A stretch of DNA of 64,000 nt, from positions 1-64,000 of the forward strand of contig NZ_CAJGZM010000005.1 of the NCBI RefSeq assembly GCF_904846175.1, written 5' to 3'. Below, in pieces: positions 24,882-36,088 of the stretch. The number at the start of each line of letters is the position of its first letter. Position 1 is the stretch's first letter. The DNA comes from Psychrobacter immobilis. GTDB taxonomy: Bacteria; Pseudomonadota; Gammaproteobacteria; Pseudomonadales; Moraxellaceae. The position numbers and the translations under genes are program-made. The notes below the pieces were generated by a model, which saw only the letters and a list, made by a program, of their open reading frames with translations, did no database searches and had not been told where the DNA came from.

Positions 24882-26078
24882 ATGGCGCTCTCTTCTCTTT
24901 TTCGTTCGATCCCTCAATCGCCACGAGCCACGGGCTCAGATGGCGTTCTGTCCATGCCATCAGCGCGCGCAACTTTATTATCGAGTGTCGGCTGTATGCT
25001 GGTGCTTAGCTTATTGATGGTGGCTTCCGCTTCTATTCCTTTTGCCCTTAGTCGCGGCATGAGCGAACTGCATTTCTTTTATAATCAGCTTTTGTATATG
25101 GCTATCGGTCTGTTTATCGCCGGTATATCTTACAAAGCAGTATCTCTAAAAAGACTTTATAGGACTGAAACTCAGTTTATGCTGTTAGCGATTACTGGGC
25201 TCTTGTTATTTGCTACTTTGTTTAGTACGCCTATTAACGGCTCGAAGCGTTGGCTAACGCTCGGCGGCTTTAACTTTCAGGTCGCAGAGCTTGCTAAATT
25301 AGTGATGATTATATTTGTCTCAGACTTTGTGGTACGGCGCTCATTTGAGGTGCGTAATGGCTGGGATGGATTTTTACGCATTGCGATAGTAGTCGGGTTA
25401 ATTACCGTTCTATTATTAGCACAGCCAGATTTTGGTTCGTTTGTGGTTATCATCGGCACGGTCTTTGCGATATTTTATATTGCTGGTGCGCCCTACAAGC
25501 AGTTTATCGCGCTCGGCGCCGTCGCCGTTGGTGGAGCCGTATTAATGGTGGCGACCGTCCAATATCGCCTCGTACGCGTGATGTCGTTTTTGGATCCCTT
25601 TGACGATGTGCAAGACACCGATTATCAGTTGGCACGTAGCTTAATCGCCTTTGGTCGCGGGCAATTTACCGGTGTTGGTTATGGCGAAAGCGTGCAAAAA
25701 CTGTCGCATTTACCAGAGGCACATACGGATTTTCTATTAGCGATTACCGGTGAAGAGTTAGGCTTTGTTGGGGTCACGATGATCTTGATACTTGAGGCGC
25801 TCATTATCGGTAGTGCCATGCGCATCAGTTATAACGCGCTTAAACGTCGGCAGATGCGGATGAGTTATACCGCCTTTGGTATTGCGGTGGTGTTTATTGC
25901 GCAGACGATTATTAATGCGGCGATGAATATGGGGGCGATTCCGACCAAAGGTTTGACCATGCCATTCTTTAGTTATGGTGGTTCATCGATGTTGATTAGC
26001 TTGGTGATGGTGGCGGTTCTACTAAAGATTTATAAAGAAAGCCCTGAGATCGAAAAGAGTCAGTGTCGTTATTACTAA
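24882..26078 (+). CDS. ftsW: Peptidoglycan glycosyltransferase FtsW
   Basis: 398 residues of the SEDS family with ten or so membrane helices. Signatures: PINGSKRWLTLGGFNFQVAE, LLAQPDFGSFVV, the extracellular loop DTDYQLARSLIAFGRGQFTG, LPEAHTDFLLAITGEELGF, and the C-terminal GLTMPFFSYGGSSML. It polymerises lipid II at the division septum together with FtsI. Follows murD. A terminator after it separates it from the convergent gluQ. The N-terminal 30 residues are Ser/Pro-rich and cytoplasmic. Confidence 0.95.
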   Translation: MALSSLFRSIPQSPRATGSDGVLSMPSARATLLSSVGCMLVLSLLMVASASIPFALSRGMSELHFFYNQLLYMAIGLFIAGISYKAVSLKRLYRTETQFMLLAITGLLLFATLFSTPINGSKRWLTLGGFNFQVAELAKLVMIIFVSDFVVRRSFEVRNGWDGFLRIAIVVGLITVLLLAQPDFGSFVVIIGTVFAIFYIAGAPYKQFIALGAVAVGGAVLMVATVQYRLVRVMSFLDPFDDVQDTDYQLARSLIAFGRGQFTGVGYGESVQKLSHLPEAHTDFLLAITGEELGFVGVTMILILEALIIGSAMRISYNALKRRQMRMSYTAFGIAVVFIAQTIINAAMNMGAIPTKGLTMPFFSYGGSSMLISLVMVAVLLKIYKESPEIEKSQCRYY

Positions 26079-26124
26079 GTCATTTAATGATTATATTGTT
26101 TAAGTCACTCCAATTATTCACTAT

Positions 26125-26154
26125 AAAAAAGCGTCGCTAGTAGCGGCGCTTTTT
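26125..26154. terminator. Bidirectional terminator between ftsW and gluQ
   Basis: GCGTCGCT pairs with AGCGGCGC (one wobble), flanked by an A-run before and a T-run after, serving both convergent genes. Confidence 0.9.
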
Positions 26155-26178
26155 CTATTGGTATTTAGAACTATTTTA

Positions 26179-27174
26179 TTAGATATTAGGCATACTTAAA
26201 GACTGCATATTTTGTAGCGGCAAGTTATCCCATTGTGCAATCGCTTGCTTAAGCATGTTAACAGGAGTATCTCTATCAACGGCGGGCTGTTGCAATAGCT
26301 GTAAGGCATGAGTAATGAGCTTGCTTGGATTGCTAGTATCAATCGGCTGAGCAAGATTTTGTTTGGAGAGTTTTTGACCGTCAGGACTGCATATCAGCGG
26401 CAAATGATACCAATAGTTGATAGCAGGTAAGCGCGCGGCATGCATGATGCTGATTTGCGCCGTGGTCATCGGTAAAATGTCCAAGCCGCGCATAATATGC
26501 GTCACCCCTTGCAAGCCATCATCGAGACTGGCAGCTAAAATATAATTAATCATGCCATCTTGGCGACGCACCACCATATCTCCAAGGGTTTGCTGCGGAT
26601 TATCCCATTGCACGCCTTGAATACCATCTTTAAAACCCGTGCGATAGTTTGGCAGCTGTATACGTAGCTTATTTTGCTCTTTATCAAAACCTGCATTTAG
26701 ACAACAGCGTGGATAGCGTTGTCTGTTCAGAAGTTTTTGGTTAGCCTGCTGCGGGTCAGTACTTTCTCCTATTGCCTTTCGCTCCCAGTAACGCTCAAGA
26801 CTTTTACGTGAGCACTGACAGCCGTAAGTCAACGGATAGAGATTTGAAGATAAGTAATCATTATAAATATCAATGCGCTCAGATTGGTAGATGACATCAC
26901 CATCCCAGTGTAGCCCAAGTACCTCCAAATCTATCAAAATCTGCTCAGTAAACTGTCCATCACAGCGTTCAGTATCGGTGTCTTCGATACGCAGTAACCA
27001 TTTGCCACCGATAGATTTGATATGACAAAAGCTGGCAAGCGCCGTCGTTAATGAACCAAGATGCAGCTCACCAGTGGGTGAAGGGGCAAAACGTCCGATA
27101 GGTTGTGATGACGATGCGGCTGGAGTTGGAATTGGCATAGGAATAGGAATGGTTTTCAAAGTAGGGAATATCAT
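26179..27174 (-). CDS. gluQ: Glutamyl-Q tRNA(Asp) synthetase
   Basis: 331 residues, a truncated glutamyl-tRNA synthetase catalytic core without anticodon-binding domain. [15 protein letters not shown] is the HIGH region (~residue 27-41); KLSKQN is the KMSKS equivalent (~265). Zinc ligands are CQCSR and CC around 122-170. It glutamylates queuosine in tRNA-Asp. The first ~25 residues are a Pro/Ile/Ser-rich extension with several in-frame methionines, so the exact start is unsure. Downstream of dksA as in many gammaproteobacteria, with a terminator between. Confidence 0.92.
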   Translation of the reverse strand: MIFPTLKTIPIPMPIPTPAASSSQPIGRFAPSPTGELHLGSLTTALASFCHIKSIGGKWLLRIEDTDTERCDGQFTEQILIDLEVLGLHWDGDVIYQSERIDIYNDYLSSNLYPLTYGCQCSRKSLERYWERKAIGESTDPQQANQKLLNRQRYPRCCLNAGFDKEQNKLRIQLPNYRTGFKDGIQGVQWDNPQQTLGDMVVRRQDGMINYILAASLDDGLQGVTHIMRGLDILPMTTAQISIMHAARLPAINYWYHLPLICSPDGQKLSKQNLAQPIDTSNPSKLITHALQLLQQPAVDRDTPVNMLKQAIAQWDNLPLQNMQSLSMPNI

Positions 27175-27283
27175 TAGGATAATAAATATAACGCTAAAAA
27201 GATATTTAGCAAATATGCTTATTTTGTTGGTGACGTGTCAATAAGTAAGGGTTATTCGTTGAATAACAATACTATAAAACGCA

Positions 27284-27310
27284 ACGAGCGACCAATAAAT
27301 GGTCGCTCGT
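27284..27310 (-). terminator. Terminator between dksA and gluQ
   Basis: ACGAGCGACCA (27284-27294) pairs perfectly with TGGTCGCTCGT (27300-27310) around a 5-base loop, followed on the minus strand by GCGTTTTATAG. A terminator at this position between dksA and gluQ is known from enterobacteria and limits gluQ expression. Confidence 0.85.
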
Positions 27311-27351
27311 GTTTATATTTCAATTATGAATGACTTTTAAACTTGCTGGAT

Positions 27352-27789
27352 TTAAGCACCTTGGTTTTGACGCTCTTTAATCTCAGATAAAGTTTTGCAG
27401 TCAATGCACTGGGTCGCTGTTGGACGGGCTTCAAGGCGACGTAGACCAATCTCTACGCCACAAGTTTCACAAAAACCGTAATCATCGTTTTCAATTTCGG
27501 CGATAGATTTGTCGATTTTGCGAATCAGCTTGCGTTCACGGTCACGCGTACGCAAGGTCAGGGCAAACTCTTCTTCTTGAGTGGCGCGATCATTAATATC
27601 TGGCATGGCGCTGGACTCATCTTGAATATAAGTCTTAGTACGATCCGCTTCGCCAATCAGTTGGTGCTTCCAATCTAATAACATTGCCTTAAAATGTGCC
27701 AATTGCTCATCAGACATATACTCTTCGTCTTTGGCAGGTTCATAAGGAGTGAACTTTACATCGCTCGGATTCGTGGTCAGGGTGCTCAT
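27352..27789 (-). CDS. dksA: RNA polymerase-binding transcription factor DksA
   Basis: 145 residues. Coiled-coil with the acidic tip (MPDINDRATQEEEFALTLR, residues ~65-85 containing the Asp pair needed for ppGpp synergy) and the C4 zinc finger CETCGVEIGLRRLEARPTA-TQCIDC near the C-terminus. It binds the secondary channel of RNA polymerase and mediates the stringent response. Start has a modest ribosome binding site (AGGATACCC). Confidence 0.96.
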   Translation of the reverse strand: MSTLTTNPSDVKFTPYEPAKDEEYMSDEQLAHFKAMLLDWKHQLIGEADRTKTYIQDESSAMPDINDRATQEEEFALTLRTRDRERKLIRKIDKSIAEIENDDYGFCETCGVEIGLRRLEARPTATQCIDCKTLSEIKERQNQGA

Positions 27790-28206
27790 ATGGGTATCCT
27801 ACTTTTTCAAATTAATTCAATAAAACGACATATCAAAAGACAAGACGTTATAAATTTATCAAACGCTATAAATTGTCCCTTTATAAAACGTTTTACCACT
27901 TAGTAACACAAGTAACACAGCTGATCTAATAATACGGTTATCTCGATAGGGCGCAAGCGACCTATCAATTATCAATGGTCAGGTATATGGTTATGAATTT
28001 CTTTATTTAAATGCTTACTGTTAAATAAATAGACAAATCACTGACTGTGAAAACTTAGCTTGTGGTCAATTTAGCCATCCTAGCTATTATAATTTCGTCT
28101 AAATAAAACTTAGACCGTTCTAATTTGTTCTTACATTGGATAACAGTATAAGATACAGGCTCTAACGATATTATTCTAGCCAAATTTTTGCCAATAAAAC
28201 TGGTCG
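27790..28206. other. Gene-free stretch between dksA and cpdA
   Basis: 417 AT-rich bases with no supported gene. It contains the upstream region of dksA and the 3' flank of cpdA. GTTATAAATTTATCAAACG and a diverged second copy CGCTATAAATTGTCC lie near 27849-27886 and could contribute to the dksA promoter. Confidence 0.4.
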
Positions 28207-29046
28207 TCAAGTATCTAGTCTTTTAACCCAGCTTGCAACCTCTCCATTGTTGGCTAATTGCAACCAGCGGTATCCGGGTAGGGCGTTTTTATCATAAGCA
28301 AAATCATCTGCAAAAGGCTCGAACTGATAACACGTAGACGGCGTGCTATAAACGGTCACCCCTTGACGGTAACGGACTTGATCTTGGTGAGTATGGCCGC
28401 TAATAATCACTTTAAGGTGCTCAAATGCTGCCATTCGTTGCCAAAAAGTATTCGCATTTTCTACCATATGCTGATCAATCCAGTCAGAATCAACCGGTAT
28501 TAGATGATGGTGTAAGGCGATAAGCGCAGGCTTAGCGCAAGTCTGCAACTGTTGATATAGCCAATTAATGTCGGTTGTCGTTAATTTTCCTGCTACTTTA
28601 CCGGTAATAGAAGAGTCTAATAACAGTAGCTGCCAATGCTCGGTTTCAATGATATGTCGGCTTAGCAGGCGCTCATCCGCAGCTCTAGCAATCAGTTGAC
28701 GCTGGAAAAATGGCAATTCGCTGTCATCTTCATCAGTGACATCATGGTTGCCGGCAATACAGGCGAAAGGAATACCGGTTGCTTGCAGTACTGCAAAAAT
28801 ATGATCGTAAATCTCTGCTTGCACTTTATTTACTAAGTCGCCTGTGACAAGGATTAAATCACAGCGCCGATCTTCGCTTAACGCTTGCTTGATAATCGCC
28901 TCAAAACTGAATTGGCAAGCTGCTACTTCGCTACTGGTTTGGTCAGCCACCGCAGGCACGTGGGATGATAAATGCAAATCGGTAATTTGCAGAATATTTA
29001 CCTGTCCGTCTGGCGTGCTGACTGCACTAGCAGGATAGCTAAGCAT
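28207..29046 (-). CDS. cpdA: 3',5'-cyclic-AMP phosphodiesterase CpdA
   Basis: 279 residues of the calcineurin-like metallophosphoesterase family with all motifs in order: ITDLHLS, LVTGDLVN, GNHDV, ALHHHLIP, ISGHTHQDQ. Two metal ions are bound by these Asp/His/Asn residues. It hydrolyses cAMP in the cytoplasm and so tunes Vfr/Crp-type control. Length is normal. Monocistronic by appearance. No ribosome binding site is strong (AAGGGACTGAATCCA). Confidence 0.88.
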   Translation of the reverse strand: MLSYPASAVSTPDGQVNILQITDLHLSSHVPAVADQTSSEVAACQFSFEAIIKQALSEDRRCDLILVTGDLVNKVQAEIYDHIFAVLQATGIPFACIAGNHDVTDEDDSELPFFQRQLIARAADERLLSRHIIETEHWQLLLLDSSITGKVAGKLTTTDINWLYQQLQTCAKPALIALHHHLIPVDSDWIDQHMVENANTFWQRMAAFEHLKVIISGHTHQDQVRYRQGVTVYSTPSTCYQFEPFADDFAYDKNALPGYRWLQLANNGEVASWVKRLDT

Positions 29047-29233
29047 TGGATTCAGTCCCTTATGAGGTCAAAATTGAATCAAAATAATTCGTGGTTATAT
29101 ATCAATAATTTATCAGTTATTTAAGCGTTGGTTTGATTATAAAAGTCGCTAACTATATTATTGATAATATTAGAGAAAGTTTATAACATTATAACGAGTA
29201 AAGCTCTAGCAATATTGATGAAATAAAGTTCGA

Positions 29234-29314
29234 TTAAGTCGAAGACAGTGGCTGTTTTACGAGGGTGATAATAATGGCTACGACTGCCATAAGCGCTGCC
29301 AGATATTTGGACGT
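29234..29314 (-). other. In-frame hydrophobic extension after the znuB stop codon
   Basis: Directly after the TAA of znuB the same frame stays open for 26 codons to a second TAA and would encode a membrane-helix-like sequence (YLAALMAVVAIIITLVK followed by QPLSST). Either an ancestral ZnuB tail lost by a nonsense change or chance. Confidence 0.4.
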
Positions 29315-30160
29315 TTAGTGGCGTGGGGACCAGAATTTTGCCATTAGGGATTTTGTGCCTGATTTTTTACTTATTAGCTTAGATATAATTAACGCCATAA
29401 AGAATAAAATAGCGAGTACTAAAACGATAGCAAGTCCGGTCTGAATATCGAACCAGATACTGCCCCAAACCCCAAGCGTGACGCCAAGCTGAGCGATTAT
29501 CAAGGCGATAATGACCATTTGTTTTGGCGATGCCGACCAGAGGCGGGCAGTCAGTGCGGGCAGTACCAATAAACCACTGATTAATAAGCTACCAACCGCC
29601 TGTAAGGCAATGGCACAGAACCCTGCCAATACGCCCATAAAAAACAGCCGCTGACGGGTGGGATTGATACCTTGAATACGTGCCAATGCCTCATGAGTAG
29701 CCAGTTTGATTTGTGCCGGCCATATATAAATAAGTAACCCTAAGCCAACCAAAATACTGGTTGCAATCAAGGGTAAATCTGCCCAATCAAGCTCAAGCAA
29801 GTTGCCAAATAAGAAACCTAAAACATTGGCTTGCTGATCGGTCAGCTGGGTTAACGTCAATAAACCTAAGCATAATAGCGATACCGCTACCACCGCCAAT
29901 ACCGCATCGACTGGCAAACGCTCATCATCAATTAGCACCAGTCCTAGCACCACCATCACACTGACAATGGCGATGCCAATGCCCATGGGTAATTGCCACC
30001 ATACTGCCAACGCTACCCCTAGCAAGGTGCCATGTGCCAATGCATCGGCAAAAAATGCCATGCGCCGCCATAATACCAAGCAACCTAAAGGCGCAGAAAG
30101 TAAGGCTAAAATACTACCTGCAATCCAAGCAGGGGCAATGATTGCTAACCAAGCGGTCAT
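29315..30160 (-). CDS. znuB: Zinc ABC transporter permease ZnuB
   Basis: 281 residues from the ATG at 30160; the longer open frame overlaps znuC and lacks a signal. ABC-3 family permease with eight or so helices: PAWIAGSILALLSAPLGCLVLWRRM, FFADALAHGTLLGVA, the coupling helix EALARIQGINPTRQR, and LLISGLLVLPALTARLWS. Imports zinc with ZnuA and ZnuC. Third gene of the zur-znuC-znuB operon. The frame is interrupted by a stop before a hydrophobic in-frame continuation. Confidence 0.92.
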   Translation of the reverse strand: MTAWLAIIAPAWIAGSILALLSAPLGCLVLWRRMAFFADALAHGTLLGVALAVWWQLPMGIGIAIVSVMVVLGLVLIDDERLPVDAVLAVVAVSLLCLGLLTLTQLTDQQANVLGFLFGNLLELDWADLPLIATSILVGLGLLIYIWPAQIKLATHEALARIQGINPTRQRLFFMGVLAGFCAIALQAVGSLLISGLLVLPALTARLWSASPKQMVIIALIIAQLGVTLGVWGSIWFDIQTGLAIVLVLAILFFMALIISKLISKKSGTKSLMAKFWSPRH

Positions 30161-30228
30161 AATAGATATCCGTAACGTTTTTAGAAAAAATACAAGGCGG
30201 TTTTTGCCTGAATAAGCTTGGTTGTTGA

Positions 30229-31026
30229 TTATATCTCGCTTGGCGCATGATGCTCGCAAGCGTGTGGCTGATGCACATACGGCTGCTCGTAATGATGTCC
30301 AAAGAGCTTTTGAAATTCCGAACTAATAGCAAGCTCGCTTGGTTGTCCCTCACAGCAAATATGCTTATTAAGACAAATGACCCGCCTGCTGCCTTTCATA
30401 ACCCAATGCAAATCATGCGAAACGACCAACATAGCGCAGCGTAAAAATTCTGGTAGCTCATCAATAAACTGATACAGCCAAACCTCGGTATCAGGGTCAA
30501 GCCCTTGCATCGGCTCATCTAAAATCAATAAATTGGGCTTATCTAACAAAGCACGCGCCAGTAATACCCGCTGGGTTTCACCACCTGATAAATGCAGCAT
30601 TTGCCGCGATAGCAGGTGCGTTAAAGATAAGTTTTCAAATATAAATTGACGCTGCTCAGCCGTTAAACGCTTTTTATCTGCTTGTGCCAATAAATCGCAA
30701 ACGCGTAACGGTAAAATCGGTGCTACCGCAAAGCGCTGCGGCACATAACCGAGCTGCAACTTTTGATGCGGCGTTATCTGTCCACTCGTTGCTTCTATTA
30801 AGCCCAAAATTAGCTTAACCAAAGTTGATTTACCTGCACCATTAGGACCGATAAGGCTGACTGTTTCATTGACAGCGATATCAATATCGATATGCGAGAG
30901 GATGCGTTGCTGCCCGATATGGTAGCTGATATCGCTTAAGCTCAGCAGCTTGGCGGCATTAGGCATCGTCTTATTACTTACATTCGTAGCAGAAGAGGAT
31001 TGGGTCGGTGAAATCGCTAGGCTCAT
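30229..31026 (-). CDS. znuC: Zinc ABC transporter ATPase ZnuC
   Basis: 265 residues. Walker A GPNGAGKST (~58-66), Q-loop YVPQRF, signature LSGGETQRV, Walker B LLILDEPMQGLDPDT, and H-loop VVSHDLHWV. Energises ZnuB. The C-terminal ~25 residues are His-rich (HHYEQPYVHQPHACEHH), fitting a zinc-related function. Cotranscribed with zur (93 bases upstream) and znuB (68 bases downstream). Confidence 0.95.
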   Translation of the reverse strand: MSLAISPTQSSSATNVSNKTMPNAAKLLSLSDISYHIGQQRILSHIDIDIAVNETVSLIGPNGAGKSTLVKLILGLIEATSGQITPHQKLQLGYVPQRFAVAPILPLRVCDLLAQADKKRLTAEQRQFIFENLSLTHLLSRQMLHLSGGETQRVLLARALLDKPNLLILDEPMQGLDPDTEVWLYQFIDELPEFLRCAMLVVSHDLHWVMKGSRRVICLNKHICCEGQPSELAISSEFQKLFGHHYEQPYVHQPHACEHHAPSEI

Positions 31027-31119
31027 AGGGCAGTACTGATATATTAGTAGTAATTAAGAAATAACAGAATAATGGTTAAGCATAAGAGCGTAAACATAAA
31101 ATATTGGAACGCAACTATT

Positions 31120-31680
31120 TTACTGGCAGGCTTGGCAACGACCACTGAGCTCAATGACACTGCGTTCTACCACAAAACCGACGTCTTGTTGCGCAAAGCT
31201 CATCATTTCTTGTACCGGTAAACTGCTGCATTCTTGTACACGCTGGCACTGCGCACATATCAGAAATGCTGCCGTATGCTGGGCGCGCGGATGACAGCAG
31301 GGCACATAAGCATTGATAGAGGTTAGCTGATGAATCAAACCTTCACTTAATAGAAACTCCAAGCTGCGATAGACAGTCGGCGGTGCGACGTTTTTTGGCG
31401 TCTGACTATTTGTTTGATTAGTTGTCTGATTGCTCGACGAGATGTTTTCTACTTCAGGCTCATTAAGGCGGATTTGCTGCAACTGCGTAATCAAATCATA
31501 AGCACCCACAGGCTTATTGGCTTGTAAAACCAGCTGATAAATTTGTTGTCGCAATGGCGTAAAGCGCGCACCGCTTGCACGGCATTGCTCTTTTGCGGCC
31601 ATGAGGCGCTCATTCACATCGGACGGTGTAAAATCTTGCACATCATGGACATGAGCGCAAACGGATGAATGATTAGACAT
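31120..31680 (-). CDS. zur: Zinc uptake regulator Zur
   Basis: 186 residues, Fur family. N-terminal winged helix (CRASGARFTPLRQQIYQLV; PPTVYRSLEFLLSEGLIHQL) and C-terminal dimerisation domain with structural-zinc CxxC pairs (CAQCQRVQEC and C-QACQ at the end) and regulatory His (HPRAQHTAAF). A Gln/Asn/Thr/Ser-rich loop of ~25 residues (NQTTNQTNSQT) lengthens the DNA-binding domain relative to E. coli Zur (171 residues). Represses zinc uptake when zinc is replete. A TAGGAG precedes the ATG. Divergent from znuA across a palindromic operator. Confidence 0.94.
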   Translation of the reverse strand: MSNHSSVCAHVHDVQDFTPSDVNERLMAAKEQCRASGARFTPLRQQIYQLVLQANKPVGAYDLITQLQQIRLNEPEVENISSSNQTTNQTNSQTPKNVAPPTVYRSLEFLLSEGLIHQLTSINAYVPCCHPRAQHTAAFLICAQCQRVQECSSLPVQEMMSFAQQDVGFVVERSVIELSGRCQACQ

Positions 31681-31810
31681 GCAGCAAGCTCCTAAAAGTA
31701 ACTCAACACTAAAACAACCAGCAATTTTATATTTATCATCTTCATATATGTAAGGTGCCTTTATCTAACACACTTTTATATGAAGCAGTTTTTGTGATGG
31801 TTTTTTATAT

Positions 31811-31834
31811 TGTTATAGTATAACATACTATAAC
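31811..31834. promoter_or_regulatory. Zur operator between zur and znuA
   Basis: TGTTATAGTATAACA (31811-31825) is a perfect 7-1-7 palindrome, and TAGTATAACATACTA (31817-31831) is a second, overlapping palindrome. It matches the AT-rich Zur box of gammaproteobacteria (GTTATA-N-TATAAC) and lies midway in the divergent region, so one site can silence both zur-znuCB and znuA. The two overlapping palindromes suggest two Zur dimers. Confidence 0.85.
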
Positions 31835-31946
31835 TAAGAAATAGATAAGTCGTTTTCACTTATTAATAGATACATCTTTTCCTAAACATCTAAAAAAGCT
31901 TATACGCACTATTGCCATTCATCATTGAATTTCGAAAGCAGCCATT

Positions 31947-32843
31947 ATGATTTCATTCTCTAAAACTTTTATACATTTACCTCTGACCTTACAGCGATTA
32001 TTTATAACTGGCGCGCTTATATTAGGCTCGTCAATGATGAGCGCGCAAGCGGCTACGGTTAGTGTGAGTAATTATCCACTGTTTTTATTGAGCCAAGCGG
32101 TGACAGAAGGTACGCCTTCCGCCAAGCAGTTATTGCAAGCAGGGGAGGTGGGGCATCATGGTAGTATCAGCCCCGGCGATATTAAAGCGATTCAGGACAG
32201 TATGTTTGTGGTTTGGTTCGGTGAGCCACTAGAGAATAACTTAGCCGCTACGCTTAATAGCGCGCCCAATGCAATTGCTTTATTTAAGTTTGATGCGTTT
32301 AAACGTCATCCGCTTCGTGATATCAAAGGTAAAGCCATTGCTGGCACCCTGGATCCGCATATTTGGCTCGATCCTGAAAATGCTAAAGCCATTACCCGTG
32401 CCCTTGCTGTTATTCACAGTCATGCCAATCCACAATATAAAAAGCTCTATCATACCAACGCACAAAAATTTGCTCAGCGCATGAATAGGGCAGTAGCAGA
32501 AGCCAATACAAATCAGACGAAAGGCCAAAATCAGAAACCTTTGCCGTACTGGGCTTACCACGATGCTTATCAGTATATGGAAGACAGCGCCAAGCTTCAG
32601 CTGATTGGCAGCTTAAGTACTGACCATCATTTGGCACCAAAAGCGAGCCAGTTACTTTGGCTTAATGAACAGCGCCCAGCCAAGCAAATGTGTTTGGTTA
32701 GTCCAAGTGAGCCTGCAAAAGGTTTATTGGCGAAATTACAACCCGTTAAAAGTACGGTGCAAGCGGAAGATATGAGCAACAGTAAAGACTTTGTCAGCGG
32801 TTGGCAGTCAATGGCACAGCAAATTCGCCAATGTATCGCATAA
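31947..32843 (+). CDS. znuA: Zinc ABC transporter substrate-binding protein ZnuA
   Basis: 298 residues. Signal peptide (LFITGALILGSSMMSAQA, cleavage before ATVSV). Metal ligands likely in VGHHGSISPGD (residue ~70), LDPHIWLDPENA, YWAYHDAYQYME and a C-terminal Asp (AEDMSN). The periplasmic protein delivers zinc to ZnuBC. It lacks the long His-rich loop typical of ZnuA; in its place is a short Asn/Gln/Lys stretch (TNQTKGQNQ). Divergent from zur with the operator between. Confidence 0.9.
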   Translation: MISFSKTFIHLPLTLQRLFITGALILGSSMMSAQAATVSVSNYPLFLLSQAVTEGTPSAKQLLQAGEVGHHGSISPGDIKAIQDSMFVVWFGEPLENNLAATLNSAPNAIALFKFDAFKRHPLRDIKGKAIAGTLDPHIWLDPENAKAITRALAVIHSHANPQYKKLYHTNAQKFAQRMNRAVAEANTNQTKGQNQKPLPYWAYHDAYQYMEDSAKLQLIGSLSTDHHLAPKASQLLWLNEQRPAKQMCLVSPSEPAKGLLAKLQPVKSTVQAEDMSNSKDFVSGWQSMAQQIRQCIA

Positions 32844-33202
32844 ACTTTTCAACGAATAACTTGTAGTTACTTACATAATGAAGTTTGAAAAAGTTGTTAA
32901 AAAAACGCTATTAAACAAAGCATGCAGCGAAATTGCTTAAGAATTATCGGTAAACTGGTAGGTAAAATACGATTTTATCAGGTATTAGCAACACTTTATT
33001 CACTCTGTAGAAGAGTTTTCGCCGCAAAACAAGTAAATGCTTGATAAAAGGCATATTCTACTTGCTTAAAAGCGGCTAGCTCCTTATAATAAGGGCGTTT
33101 TATTTTGGTTAAAAGATAATGCCTATATGGTGAGCCGCTCGCGGATAACAGTGTCGCAAGTATGCTACATTATCCCCACGTTATAGGGCTATAGGAATAT
33201 CA
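32844..33202. other. znuA-atpI intergenic region
   Basis: 359 bases, AT-rich. No gene or clear terminator for znuA. The atp operon promoter is at 33062-33090. Confidence 0.45.
33062..33090 (+). promoter_or_regulatory. Promoter upstream of the ATP synthase locus
   Basis: TTGCTT (-35) and TATAAT (-10) with 17-base spacing. It lies 112 bases before atpI, with the -10 box inside the palindrome CCTTATAATAAGG. Confidence 0.6.
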
Positions 33203-33601
33203 ATGACCAAGCCTGCCAAACGCACGCAAAAAGATAAAATTGGCATCTATATAAAACGCCAAGCATGGATATTGTTTATCCTTATTATTATTGCTTGGGT
33301 TATAGATGCTATCTGGCTGCATAATGAGCTTACTGTAGCTAAAAGCACTGCTATCGGCGCGCTACTAAGTTTTGCTACTCAAGCTGTATTTGCATTTTTT
33401 ATCTTTTGGTACAGCGGATATCGCGCGCGCTTACATGTTGTTAGCCAGCTATATCGTGGTCAGATGGCCAAATGGCTATTGACTGTATTTGGTTTTGCCC
33501 TAATTTTTATTACCATACAACCTCTATCAGCGCCCGCGCTATTCATCGGTTTTATAGTAATGCAGATTAGTCATAGTTGGATGTTGTGGCATATACGCTA
33601 G
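33203..33601 (+). CDS. atpI: ATP synthase subunit I (AtpI)
   Basis: 132 residues with four membrane helices (ILFILIIIAWVIDAIWL; AIGALLSFATQAVFAFFIFW; WLLTVFGFALIFITIQ; LFIGFIVMQISHSWML). Matches AtpI in size and layout (E. coli 126 residues), including YRGQMAKW before helix 3. Assists c-ring assembly or Mg2+ supply. Its separation from atpB by 737 bases is unusual. Confidence 0.88.
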   Translation: MTKPAKRTQKDKIGIYIKRQAWILFILIIIAWVIDAIWLHNELTVAKSTAIGALLSFATQAVFAFFIFWYSGYRARLHVVSQLYRGQMAKWLLTVFGFALIFITIQPLSAPALFIGFIVMQISHSWMLWHIR

Positions 33602-35205
<1,604 letters not shown>

Positions 35206-35220
35206 TTAGACATTCAATAG

Positions 35221-35487
<267 letters not shown>

Positions 35488-35604
35488 TCAGAAAGCTCAG
35501 TTGTAAATGTTTGGTAGTCAAAGTTTGTATGTTAACCATAGCCAAAGTTTGGCTATCAAATATGATCAATGAAACTGATTTTTCATTAACAAAGAGGTGA
35601 TCAC

Positions 35605-36075
35605 GTGAATATCAATTCTACCCTCATCGGTCAAGCCATTGCTTTTGCAATCTTTGTGATGTTCTGCATGAAATTCGTGTGGCCACCACTTATCGGCGCA
35701 ATTAATGACCGTCAGCGTAAAATTGCTGAAGGCTTAAACGCTGCTGAAAAAGCAAAAGCAGATTTGGCCACCGCGGAGCAAGATGTACAGCAGGAGCTTA
35801 ATCTGGCTAAGACCAAAGCTGCTGCTCTAATTGAGCAAGCGAACAAAAGCGCCAATCAACTTGTTGAAGATGCTAAAACGCAAGCCCAAGCGGAAGGCGA
35901 GCGCATTCGTCAACAAGCACAAGCGGCAATCGACCAAGAAATCAATCAAGCGCGCGAGTCATTGCGTGCCCAAGTCGCCGAACTGGCTGTCCTTGGTGCT
36001 GAAAAGATTTTGCAAGACACAGTCGATGTGCAAAAACATGCCAGTATGTTAAATCAGCTGGCGGCGAAGCTGTAA
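35605..36075 (+). CDS. atpF: ATP synthase Fo subunit b
   Basis: 156 residues: one N-terminal membrane helix ([22 protein letters not shown]) and a long Ala/Gln/Lys coiled-coil stalk, with MNINSTL start as in E. coli. Starts with GTG, preceded by AGAGGTGATCAC; the only non-ATG start in the locus. 117 bases after atpE, 13 before atpH. Confidence 0.95.
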   Translation: MNINSTLIGQAIAFAIFVMFCMKFVWPPLIGAINDRQRKIAEGLNAAEKAKADLATAEQDVQQELNLAKTKAAALIEQANKSANQLVEDAKTQAQAEGERIRQQAQAAIDQEINQARESLRAQVAELAVLGAEKILQDTVDVQKHASMLNQLAAKL

Positions 36076-36088
36076 TTGTGAGGATAAC

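Noticed and set aside
31947..32843. ZnuA as a manganese-type binding protein
   Set aside because: The zur/znuCB neighbours and the Zur palindrome point to zinc, even though the His-rich loop is missing.
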